A DNA stretch of 52,941 nt from Candidatus Nitrotoga sp. BS (GCF_927797785.1 NZ_CAKMLL010000103.1:1-52941); one strand, 5' to 3'; counted from the first letter of the stretch, positions 38,097-48,921 are shown. Numbers and translations are program-made. Notes: a model not told the origin generated them from the sequence alone.

Positions 38097-39080
38097 TCAT
38101 TTATCGGTCTCATTCCGCAGGATTTCACGACTCAGCTGGTACACAGCCATTGCATACATTGCGCTGTGATTATACCGAGTGATCACATAAAAATTGTTCA
38201 GCCCGAGCCAGTACTCGTCGCCGTTCTCACCTTCAAAATGAAATAAGGCCGCCATTTCATCGTCGCCGAGTGACTGCTGCGGCTTTACGCCTTTGTTTTT
38301 TAACACACTGACGCTGGTATGCGGCTTGAGTGTATTAATATTATCAATGCCGTCGGGGGTGGCGACGCTGGCGGGGCTGGCGACCGGTTCGCCCTTGCTC
38401 CAGCCGTGAACGCTGAAATAGTTCGCGACACTGCCGATCACATCGGCCGGATTGTTCCACAGATCGCGTTTACCATCGCCGTCGAAATCAACAGAGTACT
38501 GCCGATAGCTGCTGGATATAAACTGTGGCATACCCATCGCGCCGGCATAGGAACCCACAATCTCACCGGCATCGATGTTTTCATCGCGCGCAAGCAGCAG
38601 AAACTGCTCCAGCTCGGAGAGGAAAAAACGGCTGCGCGGCGGGTAATCGAAACCGAGCGTCGTCAGTGAATCCAGAACCCGCGTTTTGCCACTGCGCTGA
38701 CCGTAGTAAGTTTCGACGCCGATGATCGCAGTGATAATCTCTGCCGGCACACTATACGTCTTTTCAGCGCGTGCCAGCGTATCCCGGTGTCGGCGCAGAA
38801 ATTCCCTGCCCTTGTCGATGCGCTTGTCGGTAATAAAAATTGAACGGTATTGGGCCCAGGTCATGGTTTTCTCGGCCGGCCGCGCGATGGCTTCAAGCAC
38901 CCAGTCTTTTTTCTCAACCCGCGAGAACAGATCATGCAGCTTCTGTTGGTCGAAACTGTGTTTTTTAGACATTTGCGCGATAAACTCCTGCACATCAGCG
39001 CGTTCGTCATAATTCGCGAAAACCGTTAAGGGTATTAGGCACAGCAGCAGAAGTAGTGAGCGATGTTTATTGATAGTCAT
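38097..39080 (-). CDS. mltB: Lytic murein transglycosylase B
   Basis: 327 residues with an N-terminal signal sequence (SLLLLLCLIPLTVFA). The catalytic region ITAIIGVETYYGQ contains Glu, and YAGAMGMPQFISSSYRQYSVD is the conserved substrate groove, followed by DFDGDGKRDLWNNPADVIGSVANYF. It cleaves peptidoglycan glycan chains to 1,6-anhydromuropeptides. No lipobox Cys is seen, so it may be soluble in the periplasm. The base composition is richer in GC than the flanking genes, and both sides are gene-free, which hints at separate acquisition. A 10-base tandem array is directly upstream of its ATG. Confidence 0.92.
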   Translation of the reverse strand: MTINKHRSLLLLLCLIPLTVFANYDERADVQEFIAQMSKKHSFDQQKLHDLFSRVEKKDWVLEAIARPAEKTMTWAQYRSIFITDKRIDKGREFLRRHRDTLARAEKTYSVPAEIITAIIGVETYYGQRSGKTRVLDSLTTLGFDYPPRSRFFLSELEQFLLLARDENIDAGEIVGSYAGAMGMPQFISSSYRQYSVDFDGDGKRDLWNNPADVIGSVANYFSVHGWSKGEPVASPASVATPDGIDNINTLKPHTSVSVLKNKGVKPQQSLGDDEMAALFHFEGENGDEYWLGLNNFYVITRYNHSAMYAMAVYQLSREILRNETDK

Positions 39081-39130
39081 TGATTGAGGTTGATTGAAAT
39101 TAATTGAAGTTGGTTGTTATTGGTTGTCAC
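39081..39130. repeat. Five tandem 10-base units directly before mltB
   Basis: tgattgaggt, tgattgaaat, taattgaagt, tggttgttat, tggttgtcac follow one another from 39081 to 39130. The unit is about one helical turn. The array ends where the mltB ATG begins, so it occupies the leader and ribosome-site position; no normal Shine-Dalgarno sequence is seen there. Confidence 0.55.
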
Positions 39131-39519
39131 TATTATTTTGACAATAGCCGACAATGCGAATTGATCGACACCAGCAAAAGACCGAAACTGGCCTGCGAGG
39201 TCGGCGAAAATAGCCCACGCAAGATGATGAACGCACACAGGGACAATAACACCACAGCGCCCATGATACCAAACTCCCCTGTTCATTGACCACACTCAAC
39301 ATTGCACATATTGAAATCGTTTTAGGATCAGTTATTTGGGGGTATGGTGACTGTCTTTTCCAGTCATGTTCCTAATAAACATGGTTAAACTAAGACTACG
39401 AAAATAACGGGGCAATGTTGTATTGCTCACGCGACTTGACCCGTTAAACTCTGCTTGATCTTGTTTCAATATTCGACAGAGGCACTTATCACTTCAGTTT
39501 TTCCTGGGAAAAATTTCTA
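39131..39519. other. Gene-free stretch between mltB and tamB
   Basis: About 390 AT-rich bases. The frames on either strand have no recognisable content. No clear terminator hairpin was found for tamB. Confidence 0.4.
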
Positions 39520-42500
39520 TCAATCAAATTTAATTACATAAAATACATCAACCGCGCTATCTAATCCGGCTTGAGTGACAACGTTAATTTTGGGCGTGAG
39601 ATTGTAAGTGAGTTTTGTAATACCAATGTTTGCGCTGCTGAGGCCACGTTCATAGCTAAGATAAGCGCGTGAAGAAATGCGCTTGCCGACGGTGCCAATT
39701 TGGCTGGTGAGTGGGTTACTACTACTGCTGCTACTGTCTTGTCTGAAGGATATTTCATCAACGCCTAATGTTCGGCTTAATTGTTGCGTGAATCCTTCGC
39801 CTGATGGTTGACCGCCGAGAATAGATTCAGCGGCAGTGAGTAGCAGTGCTGTGTCTACATTGCCTGAATTGATTGCGCGTCCAAATACAATCCAAGAAAG
39901 TTTTTCTGCATCCGATACATTGGGTGTGGAGACCAAGCGAATGGCAGGACGACGTGCTGAACCCGAAATTTCAACGCCTGCTTCAATAGTGAGCCCTTTA
40001 CGCATCGCAAGAATATTCAATCCGGGATCATCCAAAGGGCCATTAAAATTCACAATACCGCGTTCAACGGTTAATTGCTGCCCGTAAGCCAAGTATTTTG
40101 CTTTGTCAGTTGCAATGGCGCCTGTCGCCGTTAGCTTGTTCTTGTCGTTTGTTTTTAGATGTAATGCACCTTTTAGTTGCCCCTCAAGTCCTGCCGCACG
40201 TAGATAAAACTGTTTACCCAGATCAATGGTCGCATCTAAATTAAGGTTAAATTTCTGTGTAGCTTGTGATGATTGGCCGCGTATAATAATGTCATCAGCT
40301 AACTGTGGTCGGTCGCTGGGTGGTCGTATCAGAAAACCAGCGTCTGCAATAATGTTGCTGTCTAATGTCAGTGTATTGTCACTGAGCTTGGCCTGTCCAT
40401 TTCCTGAAGCAATAATCCAATGGTGTGATTTTAGCGCTAAGGGGAGATGGTCGAGTTTAATTTTTAAATGGCTAGCATTGCCAACTAAACCAATCGTGCC
40501 AGTTATATCAAGGTTGCCAGGTTTCTTTGGGACATTTACTTTCGCCAGTAAGTTATCACGGGGATTGGGTACGAAAGGTGATGTAAATTTAAAAACATTG
40601 ATATGCAGTTCGTTGCGGTCAAAATTGGCATCAAGTTGGCCCTGCTGTAGCTGCAATCCTTGGTCTAATAATGCAAAGGATAAAGCTGTTCCTTTAACAT
40701 TGCCTGAGAACAGCGGGCTCTTTAACGTGCCGCTTAATTTTGCTTGTAAGTCAAGCTGACCGCCACTTTTTATATTGTCATCCAGCATTGCGCCAATGCG
40801 CGAAATATCATCCATTTCGATGGCGATCTGACCTTTAAGCGCGGCGTCAGGTAAGATGGTCCAGCCCGAGTCGGATAACGTGAGTGGCAATGCGATGCTG
40901 GCACGGCTGGTGCCAATGTGTTTGCCTTTGGCGACTAATTCACCCGTCAGGATGCCATTATTTGCATGGCCGGTGATTTGTAATTGTTCCAAACCCAATG
41001 GAAACGGGAGTTCTCCTGGCAGAATCCAGTCGCCTTTTTCACGTGTAATTTGTAAGCTGCCGGTCAATTGCTTGGCCGCTTTCACATCCCATTCGCCGCC
41101 AAGCTCTAGCGTTCCTTGAGCTTCTTCAGTATCACTTCCATGGCGTAAAGAAATTCCGGTAAATCGACCCTGAGTATGCCATTTATCGGGCGTCCATTGG
41201 GTGGTGTTCAATCGTATCTCACCCTTCCCAATAGATAACTGAGCGGCGTCTAGTGATGCGTGCTTCGTGCTGACATCGAGTTTTGTTGCAGCTTGTAAAT
41301 TTAGGGGCAGGACACCGCTTGAAGACAGTTCAGTTAACTTACCCGCCCAATAAAATGTGGGATTAATTTGATCAGTTTGTAATAATCCACCAGCTGCTTG
41401 CAAAGTTAATTTATTATCGTCATTAAGTTGTAGCATGGCTTTAATCTGATGATCAGATTGCTTACCTGCAATGGTGATGTTCAGCTGTTGCGCAAGCGTG
41501 TTATCTGACTTGCGATAGTTATTCGCCTGTAGATTAAGTTTAATGGCAGTATTTTGTAGATTTCCTTGCGCAGTTATATGGTTGAGATAATGTCCGCCTG
41601 GTAGAGAAAACTTATCGCCCGTGAGATCAAACTGTAAGGCGGGTGACGATAAAGTACCGCCAAAATTAGCTTGTAAGTTGAGTGTGCCGCCGATTCCAAA
41701 GCCAATTTGAGCCAGTTCAGGCGCCCTTATTTCTAATTGCATACGGTCATCTGGTGCACCGATTTTGCCATGTGCACGAAGATAATTTGAACCAATGGAA
41801 AACTCAACAGCCGCTTTGGCTCGGTCAATGCTGTCAAAATCAATATCGCCATGGCCTGCCACTGAATGCTTGGCAAATTGGCTTTTTTCGAATTTAAAAC
41901 TTAATGAACCGGCTGGCTGTGGACTGAGATTACCAGACAGGGTTAGTTGCGCATTGAGATCAGATTCAGGCGCTTGAATAAATTCAGCGAGATTGAAATG
42001 CGCTAGCTGGCCGTTAAAATTAAACGGTTGTTGATCGCCAAGGCCAAACTCACCCTGTCCGGTCAGTATAGATTGGTTGCGACTTAGCTTGAGTTGCTGT
42101 AAATGGATGGTTGCTGCCGCATGTGTTAATTGTGCGTTCAGATTGAGTGTTTCGTCTTTAAGTGCAATGATGCCATGTTGTTTTTCTGTATTGCCCTCCA
42201 GCTTGATATGACCATTAAGCCGTGCAACTTTTAAACGCGTATCCAACGCAAGTGGGTTAAGTTGTTTAATCTCTAAATTTGCTGAGCCGGAAGATAGGCT
42301 AGTGTTCCATGCAAAATTACCAGAGATTATTCCTTCGTCTATCAAATGTAACAAAAGATCGTCAAATTGTAGTGAATCTCGGGATATTTTTAGACGCGCT
42401 TTAATATCATGTACCGGCAAGCCTCCTTGATCTAAAGCCTTTGCTAATTTATTTTTAATCAGTAAATTGCCAGCTAATTCCGACTGATTGTTTTTTTGTA

Positions 42501-43392
42501 AGTCAATAGACAGCAATAAATCAGCTTTGGGTGTTTTGGATGAAAACTGTTGGGGATCAAATCCATCAACAGATAAACGCAATGCGCCGACCGGAAATGA
42601 TGCAAAGGGCTGTATTAATATATCACCGTCACCATTAAGAACATCGCCCGCTGCTGTAATGGATAAATTTAGTTGAGATAAGTTGCCATTAATAGCTGCG
42701 TTGATACGGGTCTCTGATAATGATGTTTGTGCAATTTCTGTTAAGCCAACGAGCTTAGCCTGAGCGGTTAGATTAAAGGGCTTATTTCCTTCTAGATTAG
42801 CTGAAGCAAAGAATGATCCAAATTCTGAATTGAAACTTAAATGAGGCAGGTGATGTTGCTGTCCATCGCTTTTTAGCGCTGCTTTCAACTTTGATATGGA
42901 GAAATCAGCATTTTTTTTAATTTTGGAGAAAAAACTTAAAGAATCTACTTCAATATTTTGTATTGAAATAGATAACGGTAGATTCATGTGCTCAGGTAAC
43001 AATGATGGGTCTGAAGAAGGCGGCACGAGTATTTCGACTTCTCGCGCAGATAATTGCTTGACCAATAATTTCTTTGAGAAAAGTGCGCTCGGTTGCCAGT
43101 CAAATGCAAACTCGGTAAGTTTGAATTGCTTATCTCCACTGGCGATACGAACTGATTGAATCTTAATAGTGCTGAAAGTGCCACTTACACCTGCAAACTT
43201 GTAATTTCCTAAGCTGATGGATGAGGCCGTAGCAAGTAACCATTGCAAGCCAGGGGTGGTGGTAAATACCCAGATACCAAAGGCTGTGCCGCATAATGTC
43301 ATAACAAGCGATACAGCAACAATCCAGCGCAGTATTCTGCGTTTCTTTTTGATAGGGGCTGGACTTGTGGTTATTTGTTTTGCCAAAATCAA
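39520..43392 (-). CDS. tamB: TamB-like translocation/assembly protein (DUF490)
   Basis: 1290 residues. An N-terminal membrane helix (WIVAVSLVMTLCGTAFGIWVF) is followed by a long periplasmic beta-rich rod of AsmA/TamB type, and the C-terminal DUF490 domain (LDLNATIDLGK-like strands, YLSYERGLSSANIGITKLTY, ending VFYVIKFD). It works with TamA in outer-membrane assembly and probably phospholipid transport to the outer membrane. Translationally coupled to tamA by a 4-base overlap. Its reading frame includes an intact run of eight T (42911-42918). Confidence 0.93.
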   Translation of the reverse strand: MILAKQITTSPAPIKKKRRILRWIVAVSLVMTLCGTAFGIWVFTTTPGLQWLLATASSISLGNYKFAGVSGTFSTIKIQSVRIASGDKQFKLTEFAFDWQPSALFSKKLLVKQLSAREVEILVPPSSDPSLLPEHMNLPLSISIQNIEVDSLSFFSKIKKNADFSISKLKAALKSDGQQHHLPHLSFNSEFGSFFASANLEGNKPFNLTAQAKLVGLTEIAQTSLSETRINAAINGNLSQLNLSITAAGDVLNGDGDILIQPFASFPVGALRLSVDGFDPQQFSSKTPKADLLLSIDLQKNNQSELAGNLLIKNKLAKALDQGGLPVHDIKARLKISRDSLQFDDLLLHLIDEGIISGNFAWNTSLSSGSANLEIKQLNPLALDTRLKVARLNGHIKLEGNTEKQHGIIALKDETLNLNAQLTHAAATIHLQQLKLSRNQSILTGQGEFGLGDQQPFNFNGQLAHFNLAEFIQAPESDLNAQLTLSGNLSPQPAGSLSFKFEKSQFAKHSVAGHGDIDFDSIDRAKAAVEFSIGSNYLRAHGKIGAPDDRMQLEIRAPELAQIGFGIGGTLNLQANFGGTLSSPALQFDLTGDKFSLPGGHYLNHITAQGNLQNTAIKLNLQANNYRKSDNTLAQQLNITIAGKQSDHQIKAMLQLNDDNKLTLQAAGGLLQTDQINPTFYWAGKLTELSSSGVLPLNLQAATKLDVSTKHASLDAAQLSIGKGEIRLNTTQWTPDKWHTQGRFTGISLRHGSDTEEAQGTLELGGEWDVKAAKQLTGSLQITREKGDWILPGELPFPLGLEQLQITGHANNGILTGELVAKGKHIGTSRASIALPLTLSDSGWTILPDAALKGQIAIEMDDISRIGAMLDDNIKSGGQLDLQAKLSGTLKSPLFSGNVKGTALSFALLDQGLQLQQGQLDANFDRNELHINVFKFTSPFVPNPRDNLLAKVNVPKKPGNLDITGTIGLVGNASHLKIKLDHLPLALKSHHWIIASGNGQAKLSDNTLTLDSNIIADAGFLIRPPSDRPQLADDIIIRGQSSQATQKFNLNLDATIDLGKQFYLRAAGLEGQLKGALHLKTNDKNKLTATGAIATDKAKYLAYGQQLTVERGIVNFNGPLDDPGLNILAMRKGLTIEAGVEISGSARRPAIRLVSTPNVSDAEKLSWIVFGRAINSGNVDTALLLTAAESILGGQPSGEGFTQQLSRTLGVDEISFRQDSSSSSSNPLTSQIGTVGKRISSRAYLSYERGLSSANIGITKLTYNLTPKINVVTQAGLDSAVDVFYVIKFD

Positions 43393-45188
43393 AAAGAAAC
43401 AGCAATAGAAAAATGAACTCGAAACATGCCTGTGTCATGCCCTCGAGCTAAATCCAGTGCCAATGGACCAACCGGACTACGCCAGCGTAAACCCACGCCA
43501 TATCCAACTGAAGGATTGAATTTTTTCCAACTATCTGCAGCGCTACCAATATCGGTAAATACCGCACCACCCCATTGGTCAATTAGCCAGTGAGTGTATT
43601 CTATGGTGCCGGTTGCTATTGTGCGTCCACCCACGATGGCATTTCCTTCATGGACGCCTAAACTCAGGAAATCATAACCACGCACCGAATTAATTCCACC
43701 TGCCCGAAATAGATATTCCTGTGGGATACCAAAACGTGAGCCAGCCACGGTAAAACCTGCTTCGCCACGTATGAATAGAACATCACGTTTAGCAAAAGGC
43801 CACCAGAGTTGTTGGCGCGCATAGGTGCGTAAAAAATTCTGGTCAGACAAAACCTGTCGACTGGCACCACCAATGCGTATTTCTGAAATATTCCCTTGTC
43901 GAACATTGAGTGGGTTGTCGACTTTGTTTTTTCGCCACTGCCAATCTATGACGAGTGCTTCGTTGTTTTCCCTGATACCACTAGAAGGGAGTCTTTTTTC
44001 TCGTTGCCAGCTTAAGCCTAGTTGACGTTGAGTAGTTTTGGTTACATACCTTCTTGTCAAGTTGATACTTTGATTGATGGTTTCCAGATCCTCAATGTCT
44101 GTTCGTTGTAGGCGTGAGCCTAAAGAATATTGGATGTTATCTTGGTTTGGCAAGGTATCAATACCCGCAAAAAATGTTTGCTGCTTTTGTTCTAAACGCA
44201 ATGTGGAGTTGAGATTTAAATTGCGATCAAGAAAATTATAGTTTTGAAAGTTGATCTCGCCTCGCCCACCATTGTTTGAGCTGTAACCCGCGCCTAGAGC
44301 TATGCTTTTTGATTTTTTTTCACTAAGCTGGACGAAAATAGGCGCAGCTTTGTGCAATGACCTGTCAGGATTAATACTGACAGAGACAGAGCTAAAATTG
44401 GGCACTTTTTGTAGCGAATCTTGAAAAGAAAAAAGTAATTCTCTGCGATAAGGATCACCAGGTTTAAAAGGTGAAAAATTCTCGATTTTCGTATCTTTAT
44501 AACGCTCCAGACCGGTAACTATTAATTCCCCAAAGTAAAACGCAGGCCCCGAATCAACTACGACGATAAGTTGTGCACGTTTATTTTCGGGGTCTACAAT
44601 AGCCTGACTATCCATGATCTCTGCTGCAGCATAATCTTTATACTTTACTTCTGACAGTAACTTGGCTTTAGCTTCTTCCCAATCGTGAGAACGAAAAGGT
44701 TTGCCTGTTTTTAATGGCCATGCCTTACGTAACTGTGTTATTCGTTCTTGTTGTGCTTTTGTATTGACCGTGATTTCGCCCTTGAACTCAATGGTTACTT
44801 CACTGACGTGTGTGCGTGGCCCAGGTTTAATAATAAGTTCTAAGTCTTCCGACGATTTTCGGCTTAGCGCTACTGTAGGCGAGAAGTAGCCCTCTGTAGC
44901 TAACAATCCACTTATCTCACGTTTAGCTCGTCGTAAAAAAACTTGCTTTGATGTTTCATCAACGAGTGGTGCATCGGGTAGTTCAAAATGTTCGAGGAGC
45001 AAGGCATTAATTGAACTTGGTGCTGACAGTGTGATTTTGGATGGATTATTTTTTTGAAATAAGGGTTGTGTTAATTCTTGCAGAAATGATTGTGCTGATG
45101 CAGGCTGATTAGTAAACGTAATAATAGTCAAGAATAATAGTAATAAAAACCAGCGACCAAAAAGAAAATGATTAGGCAATTTTGCCAC
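43389..45188 (-). CDS. tamA: TamA-like outer-membrane protein (BamA/Omp85 superfamily)
   Basis: 599 residues: signal peptide (WFLLLLFLTIITFTNQPASA), POTRA domains (~40-250) and a 16-strand barrel with the conserved VRGYDFLSLG near 510 and GGAVFTDIGSAAD, ending in aromatic Phe (HFSIAVSF), the outer-membrane insertion signature. First gene of the tamA-tamB pair. The promoter region upstream (45189-45701) is gene-free. Confidence 0.94.
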   Translation of the reverse strand: MAKLPNHFLFGRWFLLLLFLTIITFTNQPASAQSFLQELTQPLFQKNNPSKITLSAPSSINALLLEHFELPDAPLVDETSKQVFLRRAKREISGLLATEGYFSPTVALSRKSSEDLELIIKPGPRTHVSEVTIEFKGEITVNTKAQQERITQLRKAWPLKTGKPFRSHDWEEAKAKLLSEVKYKDYAAAEIMDSQAIVDPENKRAQLIVVVDSGPAFYFGELIVTGLERYKDTKIENFSPFKPGDPYRRELLFSFQDSLQKVPNFSSVSVSINPDRSLHKAAPIFVQLSEKKSKSIALGAGYSSNNGGRGEINFQNYNFLDRNLNLNSTLRLEQKQQTFFAGIDTLPNQDNIQYSLGSRLQRTDIEDLETINQSINLTRRYVTKTTQRQLGLSWQREKRLPSSGIRENNEALVIDWQWRKNKVDNPLNVRQGNISEIRIGGASRQVLSDQNFLRTYARQQLWWPFAKRDVLFIRGEAGFTVAGSRFGIPQEYLFRAGGINSVRGYDFLSLGVHEGNAIVGGRTIATGTIEYTHWLIDQWGGAVFTDIGSAADSWKKFNPSVGYGVGLRWRSPVGPLALDLARGHDTGMFRVHFSIAVSF

Positions 45189-45701
45189 AGATATCCTTAT
45201 ACGATTTAATCATAAGCTGTTGAAGTTAAAAAACTGTTTATTCGCTAAATTTTAGTTATCAGAAGGTTGAAAAGCATCTGTTCGTATTCTACTACTAAAA
45301 GAGTGCGCATCATGTCGTCCATGCTACCGATGAATTTTCTTTAATGTAATCGATCAGCAACATTTCTAGATGTCGTAAAAACGAGATTTTCGGATTTTTA
45401 TGCAATGCCAGTTCCTGTTTTTGGCGATGAGAAATTAATATAATTAATCATTGGGTTGGAGCCTGGATACATGGAGCTGAACGAACTGGCAAACCTTTTC
45501 AGGTGAATATACAGACAGTTAGTTTTACTAGACATTACATAAATTTTGTTAACGAGTCACCATGAATCCATATCAGCAGATGATGATTTAGCGATGATTC
45601 AGTATCGTAATACCAATGTAGTTAATTACTTGCCGCTTGAGAAAATGCACCAGCTAAATTTGTTATTTGTACCCATAGATAGAAAAGAGACAGAAAATAA
45701 A
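45189..45701. other. Gene-free stretch between tamA and the tRNA cluster
   Basis: About 510 AT-rich bases containing the tamA promoter region. No hairpin, RNA gene or coding sequence was recognised besides the tRNA terminator at 45702. Confidence 0.5.
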
Positions 45702-45731
45702 ATGGTTTGCAACCGTTAGGTTGCAAACCAT
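45702..45731 (-). terminator. Perfect 13-bp hairpin ending the minus-strand tRNA cluster
   Basis: atggtttgcaacc (45702-45714) pairs perfectly with ggttgcaaaccat (45719-45731) around a 4-base loop. On the minus strand it follows tRNA-Pro by 9 bases and is followed by TTTTATTTT. Confidence 0.85.
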
Positions 45732-45740
45732 TTATTATGT

Positions 45741-45817
<77 letters not shown>

Positions 45818-45887
45818 AAGATGAGAATTATAACAGAGCAAAAATATCAACAAATAAAAGTTTTCATTAAGTACACTTGCTTGAAGA

Positions 45888-45961
45888 TGGAGGCGGGGGT
45901 CGGAATCGAACCGGCGTACACGGCTTTGCAGGCCGCTGCATGACCACTCTGCCACCCCGCC
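45888..45961 (-). tRNA. tRNA-Cys (GCA)
   Basis: 74 bases starting GGCGGGGTGGCAGAGTGG. The anticodon loop contains GCA within GGCC-TGCAA-AGCC, and CCA is encoded at the end. It lies 55 bases after tRNA-Gly and 70 before tRNA-Pro. Confidence 0.97.
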
Positions 45962-46016
45962 ATTTTGCGCGTACTCTAGGGAAAAAATGGGAAAGCAAGA
46001 TACTCTCCCAAGAAGT

Positions 46017-46092
<76 letters not shown>

Positions 46093-46279
46093 AAAAATCG
46101 AAGTCCGCATTATAGTGATATTGCTATCCGTGTCAAGAAAGTGGCATAAGTAATCGCGAATTAGCCAGCTTGATTGATGAGGACTACGATGTTTTTGCTA
46201 ACGTGATATGCATATCTGTATAATGCGCATTGTGAAATGAATTTGTTCGCATCACTCATTCCAAACTTGTTTTAATATC

Positions 46280-46368
46280 GCCCGGGTGGTGAAATTGGTA
46301 GACACAACGGACTTAAAATCCGTCGGCTGGAAACGGCTGTGCCGGTTCAAGTCCGGCCCCGGGCACCA
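46280..46368 (+). tRNA. tRNA-Leu (TAA)
   Basis: 89 bases with a long variable arm. It starts GCCCGGGTGGTGAAATTGG; the anticodon arm is ACGGA-CTTAAAA-TCCGT (anticodon TAA) and the end is GGGCACCA. Confidence 0.97.
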
Positions 46369-46932
46369 ACAATCAATTAGCTATAGCGATACTTTGATAA
46401 CTAGTAAATAAGCTTTGCTCCGCCAAATCTATTTGACTGACGGTTTGGAACGACTGGGGTTTATCCGCGCAGGCATTTTAAAGTGCACTGATTACTTTTG
46501 GCTCAGACAACACAAGCACAGCAGCACCACCGAATTGCCACAGCGCATCTCGATGATGCGACAACCCTAACTTGCGACATGCCATCTTCTAGCAGGATAT
46601 GCCGGTATATTTATCAGCCCCATTACGCTGATTCTGCCCCACAAGGCTGCACCTAATTAGCTGATAGTGCATCATGGATTAGCTATACCTTCGTTGTATC
46701 GGGTAGTTTGTGATGTTGGGTCGCTTACACTATCCCACGCGTAGCCAAACTTGATTACAATCGCCCGCTGTCTAGAGTTATTCACTCAGTTGATGCTTAA
46801 TTTATAGGCATGAGCGAATATGAATAGCTAGCGTCTCTTCCAGCTGGCATTTATTGCCGCCCCTGAAATACGCTTTATTGTCCATTTTTCACAGAGTCAA
46901 CGGGGATGAGTTTAGATTTTTAAGGTATCCTA
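46369..46932. other. Gene-free stretch between tRNA-Leu and rep
   Basis: About 560 bases. No open frame with recognisable content and no clear IS remnant was found; it presumably contains the rep promoter near its right end. Confidence 0.45.
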
Positions 46933-48921
46933 ATGCTGAGTAAACTCAATCCTTCACAATACGAAGCAGTTAAGTATCTGGATGGCCCCCTGTTGGTCCT
47001 GGCTGGCGCAGGTAGCGGCAAAACGCGCGTTATCACTCATAAGCTGGCCTATCTGATCGAGCAATGCGGCTATGCGCCACGCAATATCGCCGCAATCACT
47101 TTTACCAACAAGGCCGCGAATGAAATGCGTGAGCGTGTGGGTAAGCTGTTAGCCGGGCGCAACACGAAGGGGCTAACCATTAGCACCTTCCATGCACTGG
47201 GCATGCAAATTTTGCGTGAGGAGGCTGGTCTGCTCGGCTACAAAAAACAGTTTTCTATCTTCGACAGTGCTGACACAGCAAAGATTATTAGCGAGCTACT
47301 GGGTGCACCAGATAAGCAAGATATCCGTATCGCACAAAGTGTCATGTCCAAGTGGAAATCCTCTTTCACCTCGCCGGAACAAGCGTTAAGGCTAGTAGAA
47401 AACGAGGCAGATCAACGCACAGCACTACTTTATGCGCGTTATCAGGAAACATTACGCGCCTATCAAGCAATGGATTTTGATGACTTGATCCGTTTGCCAG
47501 TAGATTTATTTCAGGATTTTCCTGAAGCCCTGTTGCGCTGGCAGCAACGTTTTCGTTATTTGTTGATCGACGAATATCAGGATACGAATGATTGCCAGTA
47601 TCAAATGACTCGCTTGCTGGCGGGTAGTCGCGCAGCACTGACGGCAGTGGGCGACGATGATCAGGCGATTTATGCCTGGCGCGGGGCGAGTATCGCGAAT
47701 TTGCAGAATTTACAAAATGATCACGTGAATTTGCGCGTAATTAAACTGGAGCAAAACTATCGCTCTTCGCAACGCATTTTGACCTGCGCCAATCATTTAA
47801 TACGCAACAACACCAAGTTATTCGAGAAAAAACTGTGGAGTGACCATGGCCCGGGCGACGCTATCCGCATTTTCGCAGCCAGGGACGACGAGAACGAAGC
47901 AGAGTCCATAGTCATGCGTTTGTTGGCACATAAATTTGAACACAATACGCGCTTCTCTGACTACGCCATCCTATATCGCAGCAATCACCTATCGCGTACT
48001 TTTGAGGAGCAACTGCGTGGACAGAAAGTGCCATATACCGTCAGTGGCGGCAGCTCCTTCTTCGATCGCGCGGAAATCAAGGATCTCACTGCCTATTTGC
48101 GCTTGATTGCAAACACGGATGACGATCCGGCTTTCATTCGCGCCATTACCACGCCTAAACGCGGTATTGGCAACCAGACACTGGAGAAACTTGCGGGCTA
48201 TGCCGGTGCACGCAACATCAGCCTGTTCGCAGCGGCTTTCGAGAGCGCCATGGCACATCAGCTTCCTGCGAGACAACATGAAGAGTTACTCACCTTTTGC
48301 AATTTCATTAATCGCATGGAAGCACGTGCCAACAAGGAAGCGTGCGTGACGGTGATGACAGATTTAATGAGCGCAATCGATTACGAGGCATGGCTGTTCG
48401 ACAGCCATGAACCACGTCAGGCGGAAAGTAAATGGGCGAATGTTACGGATTTTGTCGCTTGGATTAACCGCAAATCGGAAGCTGACGACAAAACGTTACT
48501 GGCGATGACACAAACCATCGCGCTGATGAACCTGCTTGAATCTCGCGAAGAAGAAACAGATGCGGTCTCCTTATCAACTCTACATGCTGCCAAGGGTCTG
48601 GAATTCGGCCATGTATTCATGGTGGGCGTGGAAGAAGGTACCTTGCCGCACCACCAAAGTGAGCAACCGGAACAGATAGAGGAAGAACGTCGCCTGATGT
48701 ACGTAGGCATAACTCGCGCAGAACGCTCGCTGCAAATCAGCTACTGCACCAAACGCAAACTTGGAAAAGAATGGCGAGTATGCGAAGCAAGCCGCTTCTT
48801 GCAAGAATTACCCGTAGATGAACTAATTTATTCGGGTGTATTACCAACAGGCAGTACAACCGAAGTAAGCAAAGATGTGGGTATGGCGAAATTAGCGCGA
48901 TTGAAAGCGATGTTAAGCTGA
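46933..48921 (+). CDS. rep: ATP-dependent DNA helicase Rep
   Basis: 662 residues, close to E. coli Rep (673). UvrD/Rep superfamily 1A helicase that unwinds 3' to 5' and clears protein blocks ahead of replication forks. Motif Q/I: LNPSQYEAV and LAGAGSGKTRVI; motif Ia ITFTNKAANEM; motif II LLIDEYQDTND; motif III GDDDQAIYAWRGA; motif V STLHAAKGLEF; motif VI RRLMYVGITRAE. It could also be called UvrD-like, but the length and the short C-terminus fit Rep. Confidence 0.92.
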   Translation: MLSKLNPSQYEAVKYLDGPLLVLAGAGSGKTRVITHKLAYLIEQCGYAPRNIAAITFTNKAANEMRERVGKLLAGRNTKGLTISTFHALGMQILREEAGLLGYKKQFSIFDSADTAKIISELLGAPDKQDIRIAQSVMSKWKSSFTSPEQALRLVENEADQRTALLYARYQETLRAYQAMDFDDLIRLPVDLFQDFPEALLRWQQRFRYLLIDEYQDTNDCQYQMTRLLAGSRAALTAVGDDDQAIYAWRGASIANLQNLQNDHVNLRVIKLEQNYRSSQRILTCANHLIRNNTKLFEKKLWSDHGPGDAIRIFAARDDENEAESIVMRLLAHKFEHNTRFSDYAILYRSNHLSRTFEEQLRGQKVPYTVSGGSSFFDRAEIKDLTAYLRLIANTDDDPAFIRAITTPKRGIGNQTLEKLAGYAGARNISLFAAAFESAMAHQLPARQHEELLTFCNFINRMEARANKEACVTVMTDLMSAIDYEAWLFDSHEPRQAESKWANVTDFVAWINRKSEADDKTLLAMTQTIALMNLLESREEETDAVSLSTLHAAKGLEFGHVFMVGVEEGTLPHHQSEQPEQIEEERRLMYVGITRAERSLQISYCTKRKLGKEWRVCEASRFLQELPVDELIYSGVLPTGSTTEVSKDVGMAKLARLKAMLS

